A stretch of 60,005 nucleotides of DNA from Oceanospirillum beijerinckii DSM 7166 (lineage in GTDB: Bacteria > Pseudomonadota > Gammaproteobacteria > Pseudomonadales > Halomonadaceae). Positions 17,258-26,070 of this stretch are shown here, piece after piece. The position numbers and the translations under genes were made by a program. Position 1 is the first letter of the stretch; each line of letters opens with the position of its first letter. The stretch is taken from positions 1 to 60,005 of the forward strand of contig NZ_AULT01000043.1 of the NCBI RefSeq assembly GCF_000422425.1. Reading direction: 5' to 3'. The notes beneath the pieces were generated by a model. That model was not told the DNA's origin. It saw only the letters and a list, made by a program, of their open reading frames with translations, and searched no databases.

Positions 17258-17276
17258 GCAAATGATAATAATTATC
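17258..17276. promoter_or_regulatory. Fur box between divergent genes
   Basis: The 19-mer GCAAATGATAATAATTATC matches 16 of 19 positions of the consensus GATAATGATAATCATTATC, and 17263-17277 is a perfect 7-1-7 palindrome (TGATAAT-A-ATTATCA). It lies about 100 bases upstream of the small membrane gene and about 145 bases upstream of the MFS start, so it could repress both under iron sufficiency. Confidence 0.75.
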
Positions 17277-17310
17277 AAGTGTAATTTAATCCTTTTCTCT
17301 CTTCTGAATA

Positions 17311-17332
17311 ATTAATTAACATGCTAATTAAT
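17311..17332. promoter_or_regulatory. Palindrome upstream of the MFS gene
   Basis: ATTAATTA and TAATTAAT form a perfect 8-bp inverted repeat around ACATGC. The size fits a dimeric repressor operator, but no dedicated regulator gene is adjacent. Being all A/T, the arms could also be chance. Confidence 0.35.
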
Positions 17333-17421
17333 TGGTGGTGTTATAATTGACTGCTCCGGTTGGTTTCTTGGACTATTTTTCTGTCAGAGTGCTCCACTCT
17401 GATGTGACTACAGGCAAAACT

Positions 17422-18654
17422 ATGTCTTCAGATAATTCACAAAAAACACTCCCTTTTGGCGAGTTTATTGCGCTTCTGGCATTTCTGATGTCGTTAGTTG
17501 CAATGGCGATTGATGCGGTACTGCCTGCTATGGGGCAGATCGGACACGCATATCAGGTGGAAAATGTTAATGACCTGCAGTTGCTGGTCGGGGTGCTCTT
17601 TGCTGGTTTGGCGATTGGTCAGCTGATCTATGGCCCTATTTCTGATAGTGCCGGGCGTAAACCTGCTATCTATCTGGGTTTGTTGACCTTTCTGGTAGGT
17701 TCTTTGATATCTGTGTTTGCGGATGACTATAACACCATGCTTCTGGGGCGGTTTATTCAGGGGGTTGGGGTTTCAGGTCCTAAAGTCGTTGCTGTCGCCT
17801 TGGTAAGGGATCAATTTCAGGGCCGGGAGATGGCCCGTGTGATGTCCTTTGTCATGGCGGTCTTTATTGTTGTGCCTGCCATTGCTCCCAGCCTTGGCGC
17901 AGGCATTCTTTATATTGCAGGTTGGAGAGAGATTTTCGGCTCTTTCGTCTTACTGACAGCGGTGATCTTCCTGTGGTTTGCACTGCGTCAGCCAGAGACT
18001 TTAGCAAAGGAGAAGCGTATTCCTTTGTCATTGAGGAATATCTGGCGGGGAAGTAAAGAGACACTGTCCAACCCTATCGCCCGGGCCTATACTTTTGCGG
18101 CAGGTTTAATCTTTGGTGCGTTTGTCTGCTATCTCAGTACCGCACAGCTGCTGTTTAAAGATATCTTCCAGGTCGACGTTTTATTCCCGCTGTTCTTTGC
18201 GATTTTGGCATTGTTTGTTGGAGTGGCCTCATTGGTTAATGGTCGCTTGGTGATGAAGTTTGGTATGGAGCAGTTGGCGACACGAGCCATGCAGGGCATG
18301 GTGACACTCTCCAGCGGCTTTGTCGCGTTACTTTGGCTGAGCGGCGGTGAAGTACCTCTGTGGTTGTTTATGGTATTCACAGCACTGATTTTCGCTTGTA
18401 TTGGTCTGCTGTTTGGCAATATGAACGCTTTGGCGATGCAGCCACTGGGCCATATCGCGGGGATCGCCTCTTCGGTGATTGGTGCTTTATCCACTTTTGT
18501 GTCGATGATTTTTGGTGGCCTGATTGGTCAGGCGTATAACGGCACGCTATATCCGCTTTTTATCGCTTTTGCACTATTAGCGTTAGGCGCACTATTGATT
18601 ACAGCGCCGGTACGTAGCGCCGTGTCACTGGAACAGGCAAACGAAACTAAGTAG
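17422..18654 (+). CDS. MFS efflux transporter, Bcr/CflA type
   Basis: I start it at the ATG at 17422, giving 410 residues, the usual family length. An upstream in-frame TTG would add an unlikely 25-residue extension. Twelve hydrophobic segments are present, with 'AIDAVLPAMGQIG' in helix 1 and 'GQLIYGPISDSAGRKPAIYLG' at the loop 2-3 motif A of DHA1 Bcr/CflA exporters. These pump small drugs or metabolites out with proton exchange. The Fur box upstream suggests iron-linked expression, for example export of a siderophore or metallophore, but no biosynthesis genes are in view. Confidence 0.88.
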   Translation: MSSDNSQKTLPFGEFIALLAFLMSLVAMAIDAVLPAMGQIGHAYQVENVNDLQLLVGVLFAGLAIGQLIYGPISDSAGRKPAIYLGLLTFLVGSLISVFADDYNTMLLGRFIQGVGVSGPKVVAVALVRDQFQGREMARVMSFVMAVFIVVPAIAPSLGAGILYIAGWREIFGSFVLLTAVIFLWFALRQPETLAKEKRIPLSLRNIWRGSKETLSNPIARAYTFAAGLIFGAFVCYLSTAQLLFKDIFQVDVLFPLFFAILALFVGVASLVNGRLVMKFGMEQLATRAMQGMVTLSSGFVALLWLSGGEVPLWLFMVFTALIFACIGLLFGNMNALAMQPLGHIAGIASSVIGALSTFVSMIFGGLIGQAYNGTLYPLFIAFALLALGALLITAPVRSAVSLEQANETK

Positions 18655-18726
18655 GTTGCCCGCATTCAGTAGGCAGCACACAGAGCTACATTGAAAGTTC
18701 CGGATTGAGCACGCTTTGGTGACGAG

Positions 18727-18996
18727 TTACGCCAGCTTTTGGTTATCCAGATATACCGTGCAGACGACACGTAATAACGAGGTGAAATTGCCGGTCTCAC
18801 CTCGTCTTTCCATCACTTCCCGATAGAGCGTATTAATAAACTGTGGCGTACTGCGGTCTTCGCTGCGGGCAATTTCGTCCAGAATATCCCAAAACCTCTG
18901 TTCTAAGCGAATACTGGTCACAACGCCATCAATTCGAATGGAGCGGGTGATGGTTTCATAAAGGGCAGGATCGGTGCTGGCATAGATATCACACAT
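18727..18996 (-). CDS. Ribbon-helix-helix domain protein
   Basis: The 89-residue product has 'IRIDGVVTSIRLEQRFWDIL' near 21-40 followed by 'EDRSTPQFINTLYREVMER', the strand-helix-helix pattern of RHH_4 proteins. Such proteins usually bind DNA as dimers or act as small accessory proteins. No partner toxin is adjacent, so an antitoxin role is not supported. It is convergent with the MFS gene, 72 bases away. Confidence 0.75.
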   Translation of the reverse strand: MCDIYASTDPALYETITRSIRIDGVVTSIRLEQRFWDILDEIARSEDRSTPQFINTLYREVMERRGETGNFTSLLRVVCTVYLDNQKLA

Positions 18997-19149
18997 GGTT
19001 TGACCTAACGATGACTGAGTGGCGGTTTTGGCAGATTACGACCAGCCCCCTTGAGAGGTAAGCGTCTTGCTTTGGCTTTATTCTGCTTTTGGGGCATGAT
19101 CAAAACAGAGTAATGGCTTTGCTAAGCTTCAGTCAACGACGCCGTAGTC

Positions 19150-19193
19150 AAACGACAGCAGGCTATGAGTGCGCTCATAGCCTGCTGTCGTTT
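19150..19193. terminator. Perfect 20-bp hairpin, probable terminator
   Basis: Two 20-base arms, beginning AAACGACAGCAGG and ending CTGCTGTCGTTT, pair perfectly around the loop TGCG. It lies downstream of the DJ-1/PfpI gene (minus strand). The flanking T/A runs are short, so it is a strong stem with a weak tail and may act on both strands. Confidence 0.65.
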
Positions 19194-19252
19194 ATTGTTA
19201 AAACCACTGTTTATGGCGGTGTTAATTGTTTAAAGCTTGGAGGAAATCAGGG

Positions 19253-19837
19253 CTAAAGCTTAATTTCTGCCCCCAGAGCCTGGGCAAACTGCGCCAGCCA
19301 AGCGGGGTGGGCAGGCCAGGCCGGTGCGGTAATCAGGTTCTGATCTGTGATGGCCTGATCGACATCAATCTCCTGATAATGGCCGCCTGCAAACTGAACT
19401 TCTGGTGCACAGGCTGGGTAGGCTGAAACCTTTTTACCTTCCAGAATGCCTGCTGCCGCCAGTAACTGAGCGCCATGACAGATTGCTGCAATGGGCTTGT
19501 TGTGCTCTGCAAAATGACGGGTTGCGGCCAGTACATCCTGGTTGAGGCGCAGATACTCCGGGGCGCGGCCACCGGGAACCACCAGACCGATATAACTGGC
19601 CGGGTCAATATCAGCAAAGGTCGCGTTCAGCGTGAAGTTATGCCCAGGCTTCTCGGTGTAGGTCTGATCACCTTCGAAGTCATGTATGGCGGTGCGAATC
19701 TGCTCTCCGGCTGTTTTGTCCGGGCAGACCGCATCGACCTGATAGCCCAGCATGGTCAGGGCCTGAAATGGCACCATGATCTCGTAGTCTTCAACAAAGT
19801 CTCCTACCAACATCAGAATTTTCTTGCTTGCAGACAT
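19253..19837 (-). CDS. DJ-1/PfpI family protein
   Basis: I start it at 19837, where AGGAGT precedes the ATG by six bases, giving 194 residues. The nucleophile elbow '[10 protein letters not shown]' puts the reactive Cys120 next to His121, and Glu16 in 'DFVEDYE' is the usual partner acid. '[12 protein letters not shown]' near 87-98 is the conserved loop. Members act as glyoxalase-like deglycases, chaperones or proteases. The substrate here is unknown. It is a single gene with a hairpin downstream. Confidence 0.9.
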   Translation of the reverse strand: MSASKKILMLVGDFVEDYEIMVPFQALTMLGYQVDAVCPDKTAGEQIRTAIHDFEGDQTYTEKPGHNFTLNATFADIDPASYIGLVVPGGRAPEYLRLNQDVLAATRHFAEHNKPIAAICHGAQLLAAAGILEGKKVSAYPACAPEVQFAGGHYQEIDVDQAITDQNLITAPAWPAHPAWLAQFAQALGAEIKL

Positions 19838-19989
19838 GTGTGTACTCCTGTGCACTTATTGTTGTTTTACTGGCTTTTTGATAACAGGCCAGAGTGTCAC
19901 AGCAGTGTAGGTAAATCGGCGAAGGGGTGGGTAATAGCCGGTTACTACATCCTTTTAATCTTTGCTTATCCCATAGCTCTTTTTGTTGT

Positions 19990-20469
19990 TTATTCGGGCT
20001 GAATCAGATCTTCCGCATGGCTACTGAGTGTTTGCATTAGTTTGTGCAGCGTTTGCTGTTCCTCGTCACTCAATGCCTGCAGGATCTTTTCCTCCTGGGC
20101 CATAACCAGAGGCACGATCTGATTGTACAGAGCCAAACCTTGATCGGTCAGGGTCAGTACGGAGGTGCGTTTGTCCTGTTCGCTCTTACTCTGATTGATT
20201 AGTTCAGCGCTTTTTAAACCACTGATCGCACGGCTGACCTGCATCTTATCCAGGCGGGTAAAATTGGCCACCTGTTTAGCCGACATAGTGTGATGCATTG
20301 CCAGAGTCGCCATCACCCGCCATTCGTAGCGGGTGAGGTTAAAACGGTCTGCATAGTGTTGTGCGATGGACTCACTGACTCTTTTTTCCAGAATGGATAA
20401 GCGAAACGGGAAAAAGGTGTTCAGGTCCATCACATTATTCAGGTGTTGATCAGCGTTATCGGTACTCAT
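19990..20469 (-). CDS. MarR family transcriptional regulator
   Basis: The 159-residue protein has the MarR winged helix: 'LTRYEWRVMATLAMH', recognition region 'SAKQVANFTRLDKMQVSRAISGLKSAELI', and wing 'QSKSEQDKRTSVLTLTDQGLALY'. MarR dimers repress nearby genes until a small ligand or oxidant binds. It is divergent from the VOC gene. The palindromes at 20589-20630 between them are the likely operators, so it should control both itself and the VOC gene. Confidence 0.92.
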   Translation of the reverse strand: MSTDNADQHLNNVMDLNTFFPFRLSILEKRVSESIAQHYADRFNLTRYEWRVMATLAMHHTMSAKQVANFTRLDKMQVSRAISGLKSAELINQSKSEQDKRTSVLTLTDQGLALYNQIVPLVMAQEEKILQALSDEEQQTLHKLMQTLSSHAEDLIQPE

Positions 20470-20580
20470 ATCACAATGACTGTCTTATATTTTTGAGTTG
20501 TTTCTATTGGCTGTTTTTTATCGGATGGTATGCGTTCTTATCGGGTCGTAATCATAGAGCCTGGCTGATGATAAATCGAA

Positions 20581-20630
20581 TTGACAATAGTAACAAATGA
20601 TACTAATCTGATTTGGTAACATTTGTTACT
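20581..20630 (+). promoter_or_regulatory. VOC-gene promoter overlapped by MarR-type operators
   Basis: AGTAACAAATG (20589-20599) and CATTTGTTACT (20620-20630) form a perfect 11-bp inverted repeat. Each half holds its own smaller palindrome, TAGTA...TACTA on the left and GTAAC-ATTT-GTTAC on the right. TTGACA at 20581-20586 with TAATCT 17 bases on looks like a promoter toward the VOC gene, so bound repressor would cover it. Confidence 0.65.
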
Positions 20631-20781
20631 AAATGCGTAGACTTAATTAAGGCTAATCAGGCATCTGGTTAGCTCGTCTATACTGAATTCCACAATAAAA
20701 ACGGCTTGATGGGCGGCGGTACCTGCTGAGTAGGGTACAACGGTAACCCAGGAAGAAAGCTCAGAGATAAAGGTAGAGAAC

Positions 20782-21318
20782 ATGATTGATATCAAGCAGA
20801 TACACCACGTGGCTTATCGCTGTAAAGATGCAAAAGAAACCGTAGAGTTCTATCAGGATGTGCTGAGTATGGATTTTCTGGTGGCTATCGCAGAAGATCA
20901 GGTGCCTTCTACCAAAGAGCCAGACCCTTATATGCACGTTTTCCTGGATGCGGGTAACGGTAATATTCTGGCATTTTTTGAGCTGCCGACTCAGCCGGAA
21001 ATGGGCAAAGACCCCAATACGCCAGCCTGGTGTCAGCATATCGCCTTTGAAGTGGCTGACCGTGAAGCTCTGCTGGAAGCAAAAGCTGAATTAGAAGCAA
21101 AAGGTATTGATGTACTGGGGGTGACTAACCATGAAATTATTCACTCTATCTATTTCTTCGACCCCAATGGTCATCGTTTGGAGCTGACTTACCGTGATGG
21201 AAGCGATGAGCAGATGAAAAAGCTGAAAGAGGTCGCGCCACTGATGCTGGAAGAGTGGTCGGTTACCAAACGTGCGCCTAAGCATGCCGCTTGGTTACAT
21301 GAGAAAGAGTTTTCTTAA
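20782..21318 (+). CDS. VOC superfamily protein (glyoxalase/dioxygenase-like)
   Basis: The 178-residue protein has two beta-alpha-beta-beta-beta modules. Candidate metal ligands are His in 'IHHVAYRC' (near 8), Glu in 'ILAFFELP' (near 68), His in 'CQHIAFEV' (near 88) and Glu in 'HRLELTYRD' (near 138), the set used by metal-dependent VOC enzymes. Possible activities include extradiol dioxygenase, glyoxalase or fosfomycin-resistance-type chemistry, and the sequence does not decide. Divergence from a MarR regulator suggests induction by an aromatic or electrophilic compound. Confidence 0.85.
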   Translation: MIDIKQIHHVAYRCKDAKETVEFYQDVLSMDFLVAIAEDQVPSTKEPDPYMHVFLDAGNGNILAFFELPTQPEMGKDPNTPAWCQHIAFEVADREALLEAKAELEAKGIDVLGVTNHEIIHSIYFFDPNGHRLELTYRDGSDEQMKKLKEVAPLMLEEWSVTKRAPKHAAWLHEKEFS

Positions 21319-21399
21319 AGTTCGGGGCTGTTGTATGTGGGTGATCCAGCTTGCCAGTTTTTGGCAGTCTCAGTGCTAACAGATAGGCTTTGGACAGAA

Positions 21400-21423
21400 G
21401 ATAGCGGCTTTAAAGCCGCTATC
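21400..21423. terminator. 24-bp palindromic terminator between convergent genes
   Basis: GATAGCGGC-TTTAAA-GCCGCTATC is a perfect palindrome midway between the ends of the VOC gene (plus) and the basic small protein gene (minus). It would form a strong hairpin in either transcript. T-tracts are short. Confidence 0.55.
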
Positions 21424-21461
21424 CTGATTGATGCCGCTGGTCTTAACCCGTGCTTCAGATG

Positions 21462-21713
21462 CTATTTTTTCTTTTTCAGGGCTTTTAACTGAGTCACACC
21501 TTTTTTGCGCTGGCTGTGGGCCAACACAATTTCTCTTTTCAGCTGTCGGCATTGATCGCGGTCACTGCACTCTTCCAAGGTTTGTTTTAACGCTTTCTCA
21601 TGTTGGCGTAATTTACGTACCACTTGTTTAAGGTAGCGGCGTTTTTCTTTGCGTTTACGCTCATCTGAGCTGAGATATTCCTCGGCCCGGCGCATCAGTT
21701 TTTTAATATTCAT
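21462..21713 (-). CDS. Basic helical small protein coupled to the Na/Pi transporter gene
   Basis: The 83-residue product is very rich in Lys and Arg (e.g. 'DERKRKEKRRYLKQ' and a KALKKKK end) and is predicted almost wholly helical, with two cysteines in 'EECSDRDQC'. Its ATG overlaps the transporter's stop (ATGA-type, four bases), so it is translationally coupled to it. I recognise no family. An RNA- or nucleic-acid-binding role is possible from charge alone. Confidence 0.7.
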   Translation of the reverse strand: MNIKKLMRRAEEYLSSDERKRKEKRRYLKQVVRKLRQHEKALKQTLEECSDRDQCRQLKREIVLAHSQRKKGVTQLKALKKKK

Positions 21714-23527
21714 AACGGCTTATCCTTGTGCTGTTCAACCATGGCGTTTACCTCATCGTCATCCAGTGACAGACTCCGCTCGGCTTCTTTTAATTGCAGT
21801 TCTGCCCGTGAGAATAAAACTTCACCCATCTGAACCAGATTACGGGTGACGTCGTAGGCATAACTGCTGTCGTTCATTAAAGAAACAGACATTGCCGGAT
21901 TGAGTTGCTTATTACGAATCAGAGTATTGAGGCTATTATTCAGGCTTTGATCATGTTCTTTCATGTCAATCTTGAGACTGTCCAGTGACAAAATGATGGC
22001 AGAATTATGACCATGATTTCGAACCTCATGCAGGGTTCTGAGCACTGAGGCCAGACGCTTTCTCAGATTGTCGTATTCGTGCTGAATATAGGGGTTGTCA
22101 GCATTGATATAGGTCGACAGGTTCTTTTGCAGGTGCTTGGTATCTTTAATAGCTTCGACGATATCCCGTCCAGCGGCTCTCAGCAGGAACAGTTCCTCGG
22201 TTTGTTCAGGAGACATCTCACCCTGAGCCAGGCTGATATAGTCCACTATGTCTGCATAGAGCCCTTTCACGCTGTCCTGATACAGGCGGTCAATATCGGT
22301 GGGTAGTACTTTGCGGGATCTATGGATTATCTCATCCAGAGGCATCTCGCTGTGGATATCTTTCAGATGAAGGCTTAGCCCTCCGGCAATAATCTTGGCC
22401 GCATTGTCATACAGATGCAGGGTTTCCTGGCGTACTGCGGCAATTGCGGTATCTGGTAGCTCAGACGCAGCCTTATTCAGATAACGGGGTTTAGAAGGGC
22501 CGGATGCGGCCTCCGCTTTCAGGTATTGCTGCAGAAAGTCCACCAGTTGGCTAATAAAGGGCAGCATTACGATAACGCCAATGGCATTAAAGATGGTATG
22601 AAATACCGCTAGTTTCAGCGTGTAGTTATCGTCGTCAATGCCTAAGAATGCACTGGTCGTATCGACCAGATGAGTAAGCTGATAGATAAATACTATCGCG
22701 ATCAGGCCGGTGATGGCATTAAAAATTAAATGGGCACCCGCCAGGCGTTTACCCTGAATATTGGCGCTTAAGGAGCCGATAACAGCGGTGATCGTGGTGC
22801 CGACATTAGCGCCGATGGCTAGTGCCAAGGCATTTTCATAAGTAATTTGCTGAGCGCTCAAAGCGGTAATGATCAACACCAGTGTGGCATGACTGGATTG
22901 CATCACGACGGTGGCTGCCAGGCCAATCAGGGTAAAGAGGAAGACGCCGGTATAGCCATCAACGGCGTAGGCGGTCAGATCTATGGTGTCTTTAAAGGCT
23001 TCAAAGCCTTCTTTCATATGATGGATGCCCAGGAAAAGGAAACCCAGACCGGCCAGAACATAGCCTATGCCTTTAAGCTCTTTACTCTTCTGGAATACCA
23101 GAATGATGCCAAATACTAGCATCGGCATAGCATAGGTGGATATCTTCACCTTTAAACCCAAACCTGCTACCAGCCAGGCTCCGGTTGTCGTGCCGAGGTT
23201 TGCACCAAAGATAATACCAACACCTGCAGCCAGAGAGATCAACCCTGCAGATAGAAATGAGATCGTAATCACGGAGACCAGAGAGCTGGATTGCATTACC
23301 GTCGTACTGATAACGCCAAAGCTCAGGCTTTTCCAAAGCTTGTCGGTAGTGCGCTGCAGAATTTTCTCCAGTAACCCCCCGGTAAAGGCTTTAAAGCCTT
23401 CTTCAAGCGCCAGCATACCAAACAGAAAAATCGCCACACCGGCAGCAATCTCTTTAAAATCAGAGCTTATCCAGAAACCGTAAGCCAAAAAAATAAATAT
23501 CGAGGGAAGAACCAGTTTACGTATCAT
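21710..23527 (-). CDS. Na+/phosphate cotransporter family protein (NptA/YjbB type)
   Basis: The 605-residue protein has an N-terminal membrane half (to about 345) with two Na_Pi_cotrans repeats, each showing a QSSS/QSSH signature ('STTVMQSSSLVSVI' and 'ATVVMQSSHATLVL') and 'GANLGTT'/'GANVGTT' turns. The C-terminal half (about 365-590) is a PhoU-like helical domain. Such proteins move phosphate with sodium, in bacteria often as exporters. The PhoU-like part suggests control by internal phosphate. A basic small protein is coupled downstream. Confidence 0.92.
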   Translation of the reverse strand: MIRKLVLPSIFIFLAYGFWISSDFKEIAAGVAIFLFGMLALEEGFKAFTGGLLEKILQRTTDKLWKSLSFGVISTTVMQSSSLVSVITISFLSAGLISLAAGVGIIFGANLGTTTGAWLVAGLGLKVKISTYAMPMLVFGIILVFQKSKELKGIGYVLAGLGFLFLGIHHMKEGFEAFKDTIDLTAYAVDGYTGVFLFTLIGLAATVVMQSSHATLVLIITALSAQQITYENALALAIGANVGTTITAVIGSLSANIQGKRLAGAHLIFNAITGLIAIVFIYQLTHLVDTTSAFLGIDDDNYTLKLAVFHTIFNAIGVIVMLPFISQLVDFLQQYLKAEAASGPSKPRYLNKAASELPDTAIAAVRQETLHLYDNAAKIIAGGLSLHLKDIHSEMPLDEIIHRSRKVLPTDIDRLYQDSVKGLYADIVDYISLAQGEMSPEQTEELFLLRAAGRDIVEAIKDTKHLQKNLSTYINADNPYIQHEYDNLRKRLASVLRTLHEVRNHGHNSAIILSLDSLKIDMKEHDQSLNNSLNTLIRNKQLNPAMSVSLMNDSSYAYDVTRNLVQMGEVLFSRAELQLKEAERSLSLDDDEVNAMVEQHKDKPL

Positions 23528-23853
23528 GGGGGGATGTTTTCCTTATCCTGAGCTTTTGTAATGGTTTTGCAATCCTGCTGTCATTTAACCACCCTTTTGA
23601 CCGTTTGTATCGGCTCAGATTCAGCCAAATATCAGATCAACCAGAAAAACCAATCTTTAGATACCAAAAAGACAATTTAAAGATCCAAGGGCGTTATGAT
23701 ATGAATAGCGGCAGCCCCATTCGCTTTTCTCACTTATTTTATTAGCAATATGTGGCAAAAGAACGCATTTTGATACCCTAGACGTCGCGTTAAGATGTTA
23801 TCATTCTGCAATATTCTTTATTTGCTTCTGGCTTTTCAAGTTTAAGGTTAACC
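23528..23853. other. Intergenic region between divergent genes
   Basis: It holds the promoters of the Na/Pi transporter (minus) and the GAF-PAS-GGDEF-EAL gene (plus). A TATGAT at 23695-23700 could be a -10 element, but no convincing -35 pairs with it. No operator palindrome or small gene could be supported. Confidence 0.4.
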
Positions 23854-26070
23854 ATGACATCTGATTCCGGCTCTCAAGCTAAGCGCTCTACCACGGAGGC
23901 CATGACATCGGCAGGGCAAAGTGTGCCTGTGACCGTTGATCAACAGGAACAGATCATGGAGATCCAGCAGACCATTTTTGGCATGGTGGCACGTAATGAG
24001 GGCTATCTGGATGTGATTAACCAGTTATGTCTGATGGCTGAGAAGTTACTGCCTAATTCGGTGGCTTCGGTCATGTTATTAGACGAGATGGGGCAGCTGA
24101 ATGTGTTGGCTGCGCCCAGTATACCGGCAAACGGTCATCAGGTGTTGAATGGCTTGATTCCAGGGCCTCAGGCAGGTTCCTGTGGTAATGCGGTTTATCA
24201 TAACCAGCCGGTTTATGTCACTGATACGTTTGAAGACAAGCGTTGGCTGGATCTGCGCCAGGTGGCTTATGACTTTAACCTCTGTTCATGCTGGTCTAAC
24301 CCTATTCAGGATGCGGAAAACCAACCGATCGGTTCTTTTGCCCTGTCTTCATTTGAACATCGTAAACCCACGCCTTTCCACACCCGGGTTTTACAGGTCG
24401 GTGCCGATATCATCAGTATTGTGCTGTCACGTCAGGAACAGATACAGGCCTATAAGAAGCAGAAGAAGCGTTTACAGTTGTTCGGTACGGCGATTGAGAA
24501 CGCTTCGGAAGGTGTTGTGATTACCGATGCAGAAAACTGCATTATCGAAGTGAACCGTTACTTCGAACAGGCCACCGGCTACACCTTGGCAGAAGTACAG
24601 GGCAAAAACCCCAGTTTTCTGGCCTCTGGCCTGCAGGATCGAAACTTTTATCACACAATGTGGCAACAGTTGCTGGAAGATGGTTGCTGGAATGGCGAGA
24701 TTGTTAATCGGCGCAAAGATGGCACCTTGCTGCCTCAATGGCTCAGCCTGAATGTAATGCGCAATACTGCGGGTGATATCCAGAACTTTGTTGCGGTATT
24801 TAATGATCTGTCCGAACTGAAAAAAGAGCGCGACCGCCGTATTCAGGCGCTGGAGCATGACCCTTTAACGGGTTTGCCCAATAAAACTCGTTTGCAAGAG
24901 GCACTCAGTGTCTGTGAAGCCGAGTGTGCTCCTTGCAGTGAGGGCTGCTCTCTGCTTGTTATGAATGTGAATAACTTCAGTTTGATCAACTCCGCTTACG
25001 GTTTGGATTTTGCTGATCGTTTGCTGATTGCGATCACTGCACAGCTCAAGGCGTTACTCATTGGTGCACAACTGTATCGCCTGAATGCGGATGAGTTTGC
25101 CGCACATTACCCGTCGAAAGTTGATCTGGATAGTATCTTTAAACGAGTACGTCAGTATTTTTTCCTGAATCAGATTAAAGTGGACGACCTGAGCTTTAAT
25201 ATCAGCTTTACGTTTGGTGGAGCGATAGATCGACAGGACCTGATGCGCAAATCCCTGTTGGCGATCAAAAAGGCGAAGAAAGAGGGCCGTGGCCGTTTCC
25301 ATCTTTATTCTGGTGAAAACGATGAAGTGGAGCAAACCCGTCGTCTTGAATATATGCATTGGAATGCTTTGCTGCACAGGGCATTAAATGAAAGCTGTTT
25401 GGTGCCTTACTTTCAGGGAATTCGTGATAATCATGCCGGTGAGATCAATCATTACGAAACCCTGATTCGTATGCATATTGATGGTGAGGTTTACGGTCCT
25501 TTCCAATTCCTGAATGCCGCTAAACTCTCTGGTTTGTTGCCTGCTCTGACCCGTTTGATGATTGATCGCAGTTTTGCGGTGATGGAGCATCATCAGTGTA
25601 CTTTCTCGATCAATATTACCGAAGATGATTTGAGTCAGCAGTTCCTGGTGGAGTATCTGACGAAAAAGGCCGAGCAATACAATATTTCACCAGAACGCGT
25701 GACACTTGAGATTCTGGAAGGCGTCAGTGCATCCGGTAAGGCCAATAATGTCACTCAGTTGATTGAGCTGAAGAGCCTGGGCTTTAAACTGGCGATTGAT
25801 GATTTTGGTACAGAATACTCCAATTTTGAACGCATTCTTGAGCTGGATGTGGATAGCATCAAGATCGACGCCAAGTACATCAAAAATATCGATACAGATC
25901 GTACCAGTTATGAAATTACCCGAGCGATCGTCTTCTTTGCCCAGAATGCAGGTATTCCTGTAGTGGCTGAGTTTGTGCACTCAGAGTCGGTACAAGCTAT
26001 AGTAGAAGCATTGGATATTCGCTATTCACAAGGTTATCTGTTTAGTGAACCAAATCCTGAGGTGATTTAG
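23854..26070 (+). CDS. GAF-PAS-GGDEF-EAL protein, probable c-di-GMP phosphodiesterase
   Basis: The 738-residue soluble protein has a GAF domain (about 40-200, with 'GPQAGSCGNAVYHNQPVYVTD'-like core), a PAS domain (about 210-325), a GGDEF-like domain (about 330-480) and an EAL domain (about 500-735). The GGDEF site is degenerate: NADEF replaces GGDEF and the metal Asp is lost in 'VMNVNNFSL', so no cyclase activity is expected. The EAL site keeps its acidic set: Glu in 'HYETLIR', 'NITEDD', 'TLEILEG', 'AIDDFGTE', Lys in 'IKIDAKYI' and 'SQGYLFSEP'. It should be a phosphodiesterase gated by the other domains. Confidence 0.9.
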   Translation: MTSDSGSQAKRSTTEAMTSAGQSVPVTVDQQEQIMEIQQTIFGMVARNEGYLDVINQLCLMAEKLLPNSVASVMLLDEMGQLNVLAAPSIPANGHQVLNGLIPGPQAGSCGNAVYHNQPVYVTDTFEDKRWLDLRQVAYDFNLCSCWSNPIQDAENQPIGSFALSSFEHRKPTPFHTRVLQVGADIISIVLSRQEQIQAYKKQKKRLQLFGTAIENASEGVVITDAENCIIEVNRYFEQATGYTLAEVQGKNPSFLASGLQDRNFYHTMWQQLLEDGCWNGEIVNRRKDGTLLPQWLSLNVMRNTAGDIQNFVAVFNDLSELKKERDRRIQALEHDPLTGLPNKTRLQEALSVCEAECAPCSEGCSLLVMNVNNFSLINSAYGLDFADRLLIAITAQLKALLIGAQLYRLNADEFAAHYPSKVDLDSIFKRVRQYFFLNQIKVDDLSFNISFTFGGAIDRQDLMRKSLLAIKKAKKEGRGRFHLYSGENDEVEQTRRLEYMHWNALLHRALNESCLVPYFQGIRDNHAGEINHYETLIRMHIDGEVYGPFQFLNAAKLSGLLPALTRLMIDRSFAVMEHHQCTFSINITEDDLSQQFLVEYLTKKAEQYNISPERVTLEILEGVSASGKANNVTQLIELKSLGFKLAIDDFGTEYSNFERILELDVDSIKIDAKYIKNIDTDRTSYEITRAIVFFAQNAGIPVVAEFVHSESVQAIVEALDIRYSQGYLFSEPNPEVI

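Noticed and set aside
17347-17421. TTG-initiated extension of the MFS transporter
   Set aside because: The ATG at 17422 gives normal family length; the extension adds a polar segment with no ribosome site.
18727-18996. RHH protein as antitoxin of a toxin-antitoxin pair
   Set aside because: No small toxin-like gene overlaps or adjoins it; the neighbours are an MFS gene and a DJ-1 protein.
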